64,000 nucleotides of DNA, from the NCBI RefSeq assembly GCF_003149185.1, contig NZ_QGDO01000009.1, positions 62,001-126,000 on the forward strand, given 5' to 3'. The notes under the pieces were generated by a model that was given only the letters and a program-made list of their open reading frames with translations, was not told the origin of the DNA and did no database searches. Below, piece after piece: positions 43,130-51,478 of this stretch. The DNA comes from Sediminitomix flava (GTDB lineage Bacteria; Bacteroidota; Bacteroidia; Cytophagales; Flammeovirgaceae). The stretch's first letter is position 1; each line of letters starts with the position of its first letter. The position numbers were made by a program, and so were the translations under genes.

Positions 43130-45394
43130 ATGCGATATCTATTTTTTACAATTACTCTATTTCTATATGCTGTTCAGCTCATGGGACAGGCGGTACAAGA
43201 TTCAAGCAAATTAACCTTAGATCGAATTTTTGCTTCTTCAGAATTCCGACAAGAATATGCTCCCCAAATCCAATGGATTGATGGCGGGGAAGCTTATATC
43301 ACTATTTCTTGGGGAGAAAATGGGCAAGATATCATCAAATATAAAACAGCAACGTCTGAGAAATCTACACTTGTATCTGCTACCGAGCTAGTACCAGAAG
43401 GAAAAGAAAAAGCTTTATACATTGAAGAAATTACGCTTTCAGAAGATGAAAGTAAACTCTTGATTTTTACCAATTCATCTAGAGTTTGGAGAGCCAATAC
43501 CAAAGGTGATTATTGGATCTATGACCTAAAAACAAAGCGACTCTCTCAGATTGGAAAGCAATTTCCAGCATCGACATTAATGTACGCTAAGTTTTCCTCA
43601 GATAATAGTAAAGTAGCTTATGTACAAGCATTCAATTTATATGTAGAAGAGCTTGAAACAGGAACGCTTACACAGCTTACAACAGATGGTGGAGAAGGAA
43701 TTATTAATGGAACATTTGATTGGGCTTATGAAGAAGAGTTTGGTTGTAGAGATGGTTTCCGTTGGAATGAGAATGGAAATAGCTTAGCATTTTGGCAAGT
43801 AGATGCTTCTAAAATCGGAACATTCTACATGATAAATACAACCGATTCTATTTATTCAAAACCAATTCCAATCCAGTATCCTAAAGTAGGGCAAGACCCT
43901 TCTTCTGCTAAAATAGGAGTAGTTTCATTATCTGATCAAAAAATCAAATGGATTCCTCTTGAAGGCTCATCTATCCAACATTACATTCCGAGTATTCAAT
44001 GGGTAAATGAAGAAACTCTACTCATTCAGCGTATGAATCGCCTACAAAATGAATTGGTAGTCTGGACGTACAATGTGAATACAGAAGAACTTAAAGCAGT
44101 TTATACTGAGAAAGAAGATACATGGGTTGACTTGAACTACAATGATATTTCGGCAGATAATTGGGGAGCGAATGCGCTACAATTGGTTGATGATAAAAAA
44201 GCCTTTCTACGAATGACAGAGAATGATGCTTGGAGACATATCTATAAAGTAAACATAAAGACTGGAGAAAAAACGCTTCTTACAGATACCGATTTTGATG
44301 TTGCTTCATTTGTATCGGTGACTTCATCGCATGTATATTTTCATGCTTCTCCTACCAATAGTACACAACGTTATTTGTATAGAGTTGACTTAAAAGGAAA
44401 GAACAAAGTAGAGCGAATTACACCTAAAGAAATAACAGGGACAAACCTTTATAACTGTTCTCCAAATGGAAAATATGCAATCTATAAGCATAATAGTGCA
44501 CTTGAAGCGACAGCCGTAGATGTAGTTTCTTTGCCGAAACATAAAGTGTTGAATTCGATGGTAAGCAATAACAAATTCAGTACGAAAGTGAGGGAAATTG
44601 CTTTGCCTGAAGTCGAGTTCACAAAGGTAACCACCGAAGATGGTTTAGAGATTGATGTCCGCATGGTGAAACCAATCAATTTTGATCCGAATAAAAAATA
44701 TCCTGTACTTTTCCATGTTTATGGCGAGCCTTGGGTGCAAGTAGCTACTGATAGTTGGATTGGAATGTGGAATATCTACTTGGCTCAACAAGGGTACGTA
44801 GTGATTGATATGGATAATAGAGGAACGCCTTGTTTGAAAGGAAGTAAATGGAGAAAAAGCATTTATAGAAAAGTTGGCGTAATCAATGCACATGACCAAG
44901 CTATGGCTGCCAAAGAAATCTTGAAGTTAGATTACTTGGATAATGAACGTACAGCCGTTTGGGGATGGAGCGGAGGAGGTTCTATGACCTTGAATTTGAT
45001 GTTCAAATATCCTGAAATTTATACAACAGGAATGGCAGTGGCAGCAGTTTCGGACCAATTGATCTACGACAATATTTATCAGGAACGTTATATGGGTTTA
45101 CCTCAAGACAATCTTGAAGATTTTGTGGAAGGGTCACCTGTTACGCATGCGCATAAGTTGGAAGGAAATCTGTTGGTTATTCATGGTACTGCAGATGACA
45201 ATGTGCACTATCAGAGTATGGAGTTATTGGTAAATGAGCTGATAAAACACAATAAGCAATTTCAGATGATGTCTTACCCAAACCGTGCACATGGTATTTA
45301 TGAAGGGAAAAATACTCGAAGACATCTCTATACATTATTGACTAATTATCTGAAACAACACGTACCTGTAAACACTGAAAACGGTGTTCAATAA
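43130..45394 (+). CDS. Dipeptidyl peptidase IV-family serine peptidase (S9B)
   Basis: 754 aa, full length. Signal peptide to about residue 19 (VQLMGQ). An eight-bladed propeller follows, with DWAYEEEF supplying the double Glu that binds the free N-terminus of the substrate. The hydrolase domain has catalytic Ser614 in GWSGGG, Asp689 in ADDNVH and His721 in RAHGI. It removes N-terminal dipeptides, usually with Pro at position 2. Exported, periplasmic or surface. Monocistronic. Confidence 0.95.
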   Translation: MRYLFFTITLFLYAVQLMGQAVQDSSKLTLDRIFASSEFRQEYAPQIQWIDGGEAYITISWGENGQDIIKYKTATSEKSTLVSATELVPEGKEKALYIEEITLSEDESKLLIFTNSSRVWRANTKGDYWIYDLKTKRLSQIGKQFPASTLMYAKFSSDNSKVAYVQAFNLYVEELETGTLTQLTTDGGEGIINGTFDWAYEEEFGCRDGFRWNENGNSLAFWQVDASKIGTFYMINTTDSIYSKPIPIQYPKVGQDPSSAKIGVVSLSDQKIKWIPLEGSSIQHYIPSIQWVNEETLLIQRMNRLQNELVVWTYNVNTEELKAVYTEKEDTWVDLNYNDISADNWGANALQLVDDKKAFLRMTENDAWRHIYKVNIKTGEKTLLTDTDFDVASFVSVTSSHVYFHASPTNSTQRYLYRVDLKGKNKVERITPKEITGTNLYNCSPNGKYAIYKHNSALEATAVDVVSLPKHKVLNSMVSNNKFSTKVREIALPEVEFTKVTTEDGLEIDVRMVKPINFDPNKKYPVLFHVYGEPWVQVATDSWIGMWNIYLAQQGYVVIDMDNRGTPCLKGSKWRKSIYRKVGVINAHDQAMAAKEILKLDYLDNERTAVWGWSGGGSMTLNLMFKYPEIYTTGMAVAAVSDQLIYDNIYQERYMGLPQDNLEDFVEGSPVTHAHKLEGNLLVIHGTADDNVHYQSMELLVNELIKHNKQFQMMSYPNRAHGIYEGKNTRRHLYTLLTNYLKQHVPVNTENGVQ

Positions 45395-45405
45395 ATAAGG
45401 CATTT

Positions 45406-45446
45406 ATACCGTAGGAAACTTTAAACTTCCTACGGTATATTTTTTA
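45406..45446 (+). terminator. Terminator of the peptidase gene
   Basis: A 12-bp perfect stem ATACCGTAGGAA and its complement, 9-base loop, then ATTTTTT. Confidence 0.88.
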
Positions 45447-45603
45447 GTAGCATTCCGATCATTCAATGTTTATACATCTCCAATTTTCTCATATTCTATT
45501 TGTAATATGAGTCTTCTATCCTGTCTTTTTTGAGTTCAAGCCTTTCCAAAATTGTATTTTCCTTATTTTATATCGACTTTCGTCTGAAATTTATTACGAT
45601 TTT

Positions 45604-45713
45604 CTTCGGGGCAGGGTGAAATTCCCTACCGGCGGTGATAGTCCGCGACTCCTTGTAAAAGGACTGACTTGGTGAAATTCCAAGGCCGACAGTTAAAGTC
45701 TGGATGAGAGAAG
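45604..45713 (+). ncRNA. FMN riboswitch (RFN element) upstream of ribB
   Basis: The RFN core blocks occur in order: GGGGCAGGGTGAAATTCCC, ACCGGCGGTGATAGTCCGC, GACTTGGTGAAATTCCAAGG, then CCGACAGTTAAAGTCTGGAT and GAGAGAAGA. Together they form the six-arm FMN-binding junction. It lies about 200 bases before the ribB start. The region between has no strong terminator, so control is probably at translation start or through a refolding step not visible by eye. Confidence 0.96.
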
Positions 45714-45855
45714 AAAATGGAAGACTGTAGTTTGTGTAGTATTATTTCTTTTGAGAAATGAGATAGTGTCTTGTGTACAAGCTTTGTATTTGCAGGTGAC
45801 TGTTTCATTCTTTTTCTCAATTGAAAAATACATTCTATGATTACAGCTTAGTCGT

Positions 45856-45921
45856 ATGTTCTTTATTCTGAAGAATGTACACGAGCCTCCTATTGCCCTG
45901 ACAGATTATCATGAACATTGA
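45856..45921 (+). other. Possible upstream open reading frame overlapping ribB
   Basis: ATG at 45856 opens a 21-codon frame ([20 protein letters not shown] plus His) that ends at 45921, 11 bases inside ribB in another frame. It carries a Pro-Pro pair. It could be a leader peptide or a chance frame. Confidence 0.2.
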
Positions 45922-46573
45922 TAATACTGAGGAACACATGAAAACTATTGAGAATTTTGGAACTGACTACAAGTCAAGAGTAGAAAATGCAATCCTAACA
46001 CTTCAGCAAGGAAAAGGCGTACTTTTGGTAGACGATGAAGATCGTGAAAATGAAGGTGATATCATTTTCCCTGCCGCAAGTATGACTCCAGAAGATATGG
46101 CTGTGATGATTAGAGAATGTAGTGGTATTGTTTGTCTTTGTATCACCGATGAGCGTAGAGAGCAATTAGGTCTTCGCCCAATGGTAGAAAACAACAATAG
46201 TAAAAATCAGACGGCTTTTACCGTTTCTATTGAAGCAAAAGAAGGGGTAACAACAGGTGTTTCTGCAAAAGACAGAGTTCAGACCATCCGTACGGCAATT
46301 GCTGAAAATGCAAAACCAGAAGATTTGGCAAGACCAGGTCACGTATTCCCACTTACGGCTAAAAAAGGTGGTGTTTTAGAGCGTAGAGGTCATACAGAAG
46401 GAAGTATTGATTTGGTGAAATTGGCAGGACTAGGCGATACTGCGGTTCTTTGTGAGCTAACCAATGAAGATGGAACAATGGCACGTTTGCCTGAAATCAT
46501 TGAATTTGCAGATAAAAAAGAAATGACTGTAGTTACAATTGAAGATATTGTTCAATATATCAGTAACAACTAA
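45911..46573 (+). CDS. ribB: 3,4-dihydroxy-2-butanone-4-phosphate synthase
   Basis: 220 aa. [11 protein letters not shown] is the metal and substrate motif, followed by [40 protein letters not shown] and the family end [25 protein letters not shown]. There is no GTP cyclohydrolase II domain, so it is RibB alone and not RibBA. It makes the four-carbon unit of riboflavin from ribulose 5-phosphate. An internal ATG at 45938 could be an alternative start. Regulated by the FMN riboswitch upstream. Confidence 0.96.
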   Translation: MNIDNTEEHMKTIENFGTDYKSRVENAILTLQQGKGVLLVDDEDRENEGDIIFPAASMTPEDMAVMIRECSGIVCLCITDERREQLGLRPMVENNNSKNQTAFTVSIEAKEGVTTGVSAKDRVQTIRTAIAENAKPEDLARPGHVFPLTAKKGGVLERRGHTEGSIDLVKLAGLGDTAVLCELTNEDGTMARLPEIIEFADKKEMTVVTIEDIVQYISNN

Positions 46574-46602
46574 GTTCTAGCGAACTAATAAAATAAAAAT
46601 TG

Positions 46603-46657
46603 ACTCCTCAGCGACACTAGAAGATTTCGTTATTCTTCAAGTATCGTTGAGGAGTTT
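46603..46657 (+). terminator. Terminator of ribB
   Basis: A long imperfect hairpin: ACTCCTCA..CGA pairs with TCG..TGAGGAGT, then a 7-base T-run. It may also act on the convergent gene ending at 46660. Confidence 0.75.
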
Positions 46658-46659
46658 TT

Positions 46660-47067
46660 TTATTTCTTATGCTTGATATCCATCCAATAGCCTAAATCAT
46701 CTTTTTCGTATTCTTCAATGCTAATCGGATTCTTACTTTTGATGAGCCGAACACTTTGTGTACTTCTAAAGTAACGGACATCAACGAGTGTATCTTGAAA
46801 TTGAAAGGTGGAAAATCCCCAATCATAGAGGTCATAACGCATATCTATGGCTTTCCCATAGTTTGAAATTTCTTCAACAACCTTGAAGTATTTGGACAGG
46901 GCTTCATTGTATTTTTTGAAGTCTACTTCTTCAATGTAGTACTCATGACCGTTTACTGTTATATCGTAACTTTCTTTGAAATGACCATATTTGATCCAAC
47001 GGGCTTGGCTTTCTTTCTTAATAATAAAAAAGAAAACAACAGCTGATAAGATGATAAGAATCCACAT
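46660..47067 (-). CDS. Small N-anchored protein of unknown function
   Basis: 135 aa. One N-terminal transmembrane helix (WILIILSAVVFFFII) is followed by a soluble domain of about 110 residues, rich in Tyr and Lys, with mixed alpha/beta character (ITVNGHEYYIEEVDF, MRYDLYDWGFSTFQF). I do not recognise a family. It lies between ribB and the AraC regulator. There is no sign of a partner. Confidence 0.55.
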   Translation of the reverse strand: MWILIILSAVVFFFIIKKESQARWIKYGHFKESYDITVNGHEYYIEEVDFKKYNEALSKYFKVVEEISNYGKAIDMRYDLYDWGFSTFQFQDTLVDVRYFRSTQSVRLIKSKNPISIEEYEKDDLGYWMDIKHKK

Positions 47068-47170
47068 AACTCCTCCTTTTTTCTCCTAATCGTTGATATA
47101 ACAAAGGTCTTGAAATTTAGGCTGAGAATAAAGGTAATTACTACTTCTTGAATGGTACTTTTTTCCCATT

Positions 47171-48157
47171 TTACTTCTCTCTTAAAGCTGAAGGAGTTAC
47201 TCCAAATTCTTTTTTGAAACGACTAGAAAAGTAAGGCAAATCGGTAAAACCAAGTTCTAATGCGATACTTGTCAATGACTCATTACTTCGTTCAATCCGT
47301 TTGTAGGCTTCTTGAAAACGCTGTTGCATCACAAATTGACGAGGAGGGAGACCAAAAGCTTTTTTGAAATTATTTCTGAGCTTCGACTCACTCATATGGT
47401 ACTTCTGACTAAGTTCTTTAACCTCAGGAGGATTTTTTAGCTTTAGCATCAGCTCTTCTTTCATATTCAAAAGCGTTTGAGCATTTACATCTAGATAGCC
47501 AAATTCTCTTTTTTCCTCTAATCTTTTGCGGAGCTGAACAATGAAATGCGTGAATAAATTGAGACAAGTGGCATTGCTATAACCAATGCGACCGTATTTA
47601 ATCTTTTGAAGATCGAATAGTTTTTGGAAGTCATCTTGCATCTGAAGATTCATTGTTTCGTAGAGCATCCAAGGTTTCGGGTTATTTAAAAATTGTTGGA
47701 GTTCTGGAAATTGATCATTGGTATATTTATCCCAATCTTCTACTCTTATTCGCATAGAGATTAGGCGAACAGTTTGCCCTTTGGGATAAATAATATCAAG
47801 AGGATTTTTAGAACTATACATACAAGCGCCATTCGTTTGATTTAGCCCAATAGAATTCAACTCCTCTCCTTTTTGCCATAAATGCCCTTGCATCACAAAA
47901 CGAATAATAAAGAGTTTTTCTTTCTCGTTTTTAAGCTCTTTAAAAACAACATCTTCATTGAAGTGCATTTTGCTAATGACACAATGGAGCCATTCTAACT
48001 TCTTGTACACTACGGATTGAATGCTGAAATCTTTATGTGAGATTTCGAGTTTTTCCCCATCCCAAGAACCACCATATTTCTGTAGTAGAGAAGGAATGGC
48101 ATCTTCGATATTATTTTGATTCAATTGGATGACAATGGATGGTTGGGGAATATGCAT
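47171..48157 (-). CDS. AraC-family transcriptional regulator
   Basis: 328 aa. An N-terminal domain of about 220 residues, possibly a ligand or dimerisation domain. The C-terminal double helix-turn-helix (about 230-328) shows KELSQKYHMSESKLRNNFKKA and the second-helix signature SIALELGFTDLPYFSSRFKKEFGVTPSALR. It is divergent from the barrel gene at 48326, and a spaced direct repeat lies between them, so it is likely to control that gene. Confidence 0.92.
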   Translation of the reverse strand: MHIPQPSIVIQLNQNNIEDAIPSLLQKYGGSWDGEKLEISHKDFSIQSVVYKKLEWLHCVISKMHFNEDVVFKELKNEKEKLFIIRFVMQGHLWQKGEELNSIGLNQTNGACMYSSKNPLDIIYPKGQTVRLISMRIRVEDWDKYTNDQFPELQQFLNNPKPWMLYETMNLQMQDDFQKLFDLQKIKYGRIGYSNATCLNLFTHFIVQLRKRLEEKREFGYLDVNAQTLLNMKEELMLKLKNPPEVKELSQKYHMSESKLRNNFKKAFGLPPRQFVMQQRFQEAYKRIERSNESLTSIALELGFTDLPYFSSRFKKEFGVTPSALREK

Positions 48158-48222
48158 AGGTTAATATTTTATCTTAGATCTAGTTTCATAATCACTGATT
48201 AGCAGTTATTTGGTAGATCTGT

Positions 48223-48255
48223 TGTTTTCTTAAAGATATTTGCTGTTTTCTTAAA
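48223..48255 (+). promoter_or_regulatory. Two-copy direct repeat, likely AraC-regulator site
   Basis: TGTTTTCTTAAA occurs at 48223-48234 and again at 48244-48255, identical over 12 bases and spaced 21 bases (two helical turns). It lies 70-100 bases upstream of the barrel gene. The weak -7 candidate CTCCTTTG (48278-48285) lacks a normal -33 box, so the second repeat sits where an activator would contact polymerase. Confidence 0.6.
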
Positions 48256-48325
48256 TAAACATTTTTTGCCTTTTTCCCTCCTTTGTAGAACCTAATTTAA
48301 ACACATTATCAATCTATATTTTAAG

Positions 48326-49138
48326 ATGAGAAAGACCTTTTTATTAGCCCTTTCTCTTATGACTTTGGCATTTTCTGCATTGGCACAAGAGAAAAAAGGA
48401 GGACTAACGGAAGAAGAATTGAAAAAAGCCAATAACCCATTGGCCAACATAACAGCCTTTAGTATCCATAATTACTATTCGCCATCTTTAAGAGGCGTAG
48501 ACGGAGGTAGTACTAATGCTACGATGCTTCGTATGGCTAAACCTTTAGCTGAAGGTAAGCTTTTAGTGAGAGCTACGCTTCCTGTTTTCAATGCAGATAT
48601 TCCAGGATCTACAACTTCTGGACTTGGAGGAGTGAACGTTTTTGCAACTTATACAATCACAGATCCAAGTGCAGGAACACTAATTGGTATTGGACCAATG
48701 GTGACATCTCCTATGTTATCAGGTACGATGTCAGTTGATGGAAATGAAGTAGAAGATGCTTTTGATGATTCTTCATGGAGACTTGGTGGTGCTTTGGTTA
48801 TTTTCAATGCGAAGAGTAAAATTGTTCAGTATGGAGGTTTGATTACCTATGAACATTCAGTAGGCTCAGATATTGAAAAATCTACAAGTCAAGCCATCAT
48901 TCAGCCTTTCATGATGCTTCAGTTGGGCAAAGGAACTTACTTGCGTTCGTCGGGATCAACAGTACTAGATTTCACTAATGCAGATTACTTTGCTCCTGTA
49001 GGTATGGGTATCGGTAAAGTATTGAAAGTCGGTGACTCTGTTATCAATATGTTTTTCGAACCACAATACACAGTATATTCTAATAAAGAAGGACATTCCA
49101 ATATTCAACTTTTCTCAGGAATTAATTTCCAGTTCTAA
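48326..49138 (+). CDS. Outer membrane beta-barrel (MetA-pathway/transporter-like)
   Basis: 270 aa. The signal peptide is MRKTFLLALSLMTLAFSALA, cleaved before QEKK. The mature part is a barrel with many beta strands and ends in Phe (GINFQF). Blocks like LLVRATLPVF, GLGGVNVFATYTI and TLIGIGPMVTSP match the MetA-pathway (phenol degradation)/transporter barrel family. The substrate is unknown. Under likely control of the divergent AraC regulator. Confidence 0.8.
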   Translation: MRKTFLLALSLMTLAFSALAQEKKGGLTEEELKKANNPLANITAFSIHNYYSPSLRGVDGGSTNATMLRMAKPLAEGKLLVRATLPVFNADIPGSTTSGLGGVNVFATYTITDPSAGTLIGIGPMVTSPMLSGTMSVDGNEVEDAFDDSSWRLGGALVIFNAKSKIVQYGGLITYEHSVGSDIEKSTSQAIIQPFMMLQLGKGTYLRSSGSTVLDFTNADYFAPVGMGIGKVLKVGDSVINMFFEPQYTVYSNKEGHSNIQLFSGINFQF

Positions 49139-49181
49139 GCAATTATCATCACAAGAATTTGGTGGATATTCATATATAAAC

Positions 49182-49217
49182 AAAAAGTCAGAAACTGTTG
49201 GTTTCTGACTTTTTTTA
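49182..49217. terminator. Bidirectional terminator
   Basis: A 14-bp perfect stem (AAAAAGTCAGAAAC and its complement) with a 5-base loop and A/T tracts. It serves the barrel gene and the convergent SpoIIE gene. Confidence 0.88.
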
Positions 49218-49236
49218 CAAGAATCAAAAATTGATT

Positions 49237-51411
49237 CTAGAGTTTGATACCCATGAGTAGAATGTCATCGGTTTGAGATTCATTTCCCTGTAATTTCCAT
49301 TCCTCTAGATAAGAGTCCAAGAACTCAGATTGGGCATTCATATCGAGATGACTATTCTTTTTCAGTAAGTTTCTAAAATGCCCTGCCATTATTTTCCGAT
49401 TATCTTTTCCTCCAAACTGATCTTGATAACCATCAGAATACAGGTAGATTTTTGTATTTGGCTTTATGCGTACACTATGTGTATGGAAAGAAGGCTTATT
49501 CAAATAGATTTTCCCTCCTGCACTGAATCTATCCCCTTTTAAGAGTTGAGTTGTCGTATCTGAGACTACGATGAATAATGAAGCTTTTGCTCCAGCAAAA
49601 TGAAGCTCATGGGTACTTTTATCGAAGAGGCATACAGTACAGTCAATGCTATCATTGTTTTGAGTGATAGATTGTTGTAGTGTTTTTGTAATACCATTGT
49701 GAAGTTCAGAAAGAATAACATGAGGGTCTGTAATATTTTTTCTGAAAATAATCTCGGATAGAAGCTGTTTACCAAGCATACTCATCAGTGCACCTGGTAC
49801 ACCATGACCTGTACAGTCTGCCGAAATAATGATGATTTTATCTCCACACTCTTCGATCATGTAGAAATCACCCGAAAGAATATCTTTTGGTTTATAGATG
49901 ATGAAATAATTCTCAGCACCTAACAGTCGTTTAACTTTTTCTTCAGAAGGTAGAATTGAGCTTTGAATACGATGAGCGTAGTTGATGCTGGAAGTGACTT
50001 CATTATTTCTTTTCTGTAGGCGAAGTCCTATCATTTCAAGCTCTCGTTTTTGTGTATTCATGAAGGTATTTTGCTGCGAAAGCTCTTCATTAGCTTCCTG
50101 TAATTCCATACTACGTTCTTCTACTGTTTCTTCTAATCCTCTGTTCAATTCATTCAATTGACTACTTAATATCTCAGTCTTTTTGTAGGTCTTAAATAGT
50201 CTGCGAGAAATCATGGCACCTTGTACAATGATAAAACTAAAGAAGCCAATACTTACCATATCAAAAGACTGGATTAAGTCTCTGTGATAAAGAATGTCAT
50301 TGAAAATGGTGAATAGCAATATCAAAACACCTCCCATAAAAATGATTGCTCCTGTGCGTTTTCGCTTAACCACCAATATCATTACATAAAAAGTGTAGAA
50401 GGCTGTAAGAGCAATGATTGCTTGTGTTACACCAACTAAAGATGTGAAAAAATGAGGCGTTGCACAGGCTGTTATGATTCCTAAAACAGCCGAAACAAAG
50501 GCTGTAATTAGCATAAACGGACGAGGTGCATCTTTTGGATAAACACAATAGATAAATGCAGAAAGCGAAAATATAGGGACTATGATTGTGAGGTATTCTA
50601 TACGAAGAAGTAAAGCCCAAGGGAAACTTGGGAATAATTTGATCATAAGAAGCTCTCCCATCACAAGTGTGCGCAGTACCAACACAAAACAAGTAATTGC
50701 AAAATACAGTGGAGCACGGTCTTTTAGCCTGAACAGATATAGGAAAATGTGATAAATTCCCATTATCATAAGACAACCGATAAGAAACATATCTTTCATG
50801 ATTGCTTCCTGACGTTTCTGTAAAACGGTTTCGGCAGTACCCATGTAGAACTCATCCATTGCACCACCTTTCTTATGATCGAAATTGGCAATCTGTAAAA
50901 CGATTTCTATTTCATCTGATTTTGGGAAGAAAGTAGGTGTCGTAATTTGGTAAGCAGGTTTATAACTATCTTTTTGAGCACTCAATTCCCCGACTTTTAC
51001 AATCATTGTTCCATCTACAAAAAGCCGATAAGACGCCGCTATTTTAGGCATTCGAATAGCTAATTCTTGCTTTTTGTGAAAGTGGTGCTTTACTCTCAAT
51101 CGAAATGTATGTGCTCCGTATTCGGAAAGATGAATATCATCTATAGCTTGGTTTACCCATTTATTTGCAATCTGATGAAATCTAGGTGATTTGAATATCG
51201 TATTGGAATCGGATGGTGTTAATAACTGGTCTTTATAAAGCTCCCATTCTCCATTGATTGAAAAATAGGACGTATCGTTTTGGTCTAATGTAGAAATATC
51301 CAGAAAGCCTTTGATTGGTTGGGTCAAGTCTGAAGTTTCATTAGCATTAGTGGTTAATTGAGCACACAGGATTAATGTGAGTAAAACAAAAAATCTGATA
51401 GTATAAATCAT
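49237..51411 (-). CDS. 7TM-sensor SpoIIE-type phosphatase (copy A)
   Basis: 724 aa. Signal peptide to about residue 23. A periplasmic beta-sandwich domain (about 35-195) is followed by seven transmembrane helices (about 205-405, 7TMR-DISM type), a coiled coil (about 405-470) and a SpoIIE/PP2C domain (480-724). The metal-binding Asps are visible: Asp515 (LSGDFYM), Asp532 (ADCTGHG), Asp660 (YSDGYQD) and Asp715-716 (QTDDIL). It is a membrane receptor that dephosphorylates a partner, probably an anti-anti-sigma or other STAS-like protein not encoded nearby. Tandem with copy B. Confidence 0.9.
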   Translation of the reverse strand: MIYTIRFFVLLTLILCAQLTTNANETSDLTQPIKGFLDISTLDQNDTSYFSINGEWELYKDQLLTPSDSNTIFKSPRFHQIANKWVNQAIDDIHLSEYGAHTFRLRVKHHFHKKQELAIRMPKIAASYRLFVDGTMIVKVGELSAQKDSYKPAYQITTPTFFPKSDEIEIVLQIANFDHKKGGAMDEFYMGTAETVLQKRQEAIMKDMFLIGCLMIMGIYHIFLYLFRLKDRAPLYFAITCFVLVLRTLVMGELLMIKLFPSFPWALLLRIEYLTIIVPIFSLSAFIYCVYPKDAPRPFMLITAFVSAVLGIITACATPHFFTSLVGVTQAIIALTAFYTFYVMILVVKRKRTGAIIFMGGVLILLFTIFNDILYHRDLIQSFDMVSIGFFSFIIVQGAMISRRLFKTYKKTEILSSQLNELNRGLEETVEERSMELQEANEELSQQNTFMNTQKRELEMIGLRLQKRNNEVTSSINYAHRIQSSILPSEEKVKRLLGAENYFIIYKPKDILSGDFYMIEECGDKIIIISADCTGHGVPGALMSMLGKQLLSEIIFRKNITDPHVILSELHNGITKTLQQSITQNNDSIDCTVCLFDKSTHELHFAGAKASLFIVVSDTTTQLLKGDRFSAGGKIYLNKPSFHTHSVRIKPNTKIYLYSDGYQDQFGGKDNRKIMAGHFRNLLKKNSHLDMNAQSEFLDSYLEEWKLQGNESQTDDILLMGIKL

Positions 51412-51436
51412 AATACAGAGTACCTTAAATACAAAA

Positions 51437-51465
51437 CAATCAGTAAGTGGATGGCTTACTGATTG
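51437..51465. terminator. Terminator between the two SpoIIE genes
   Basis: CAATCAGTAAG pairs with CTTACTGATTG, 7-base loop, followed on the minus strand by TTTTG. It ends copy B before copy A. Confidence 0.75.
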
Positions 51466-51478
51466 CTTTGTTTTGAAA

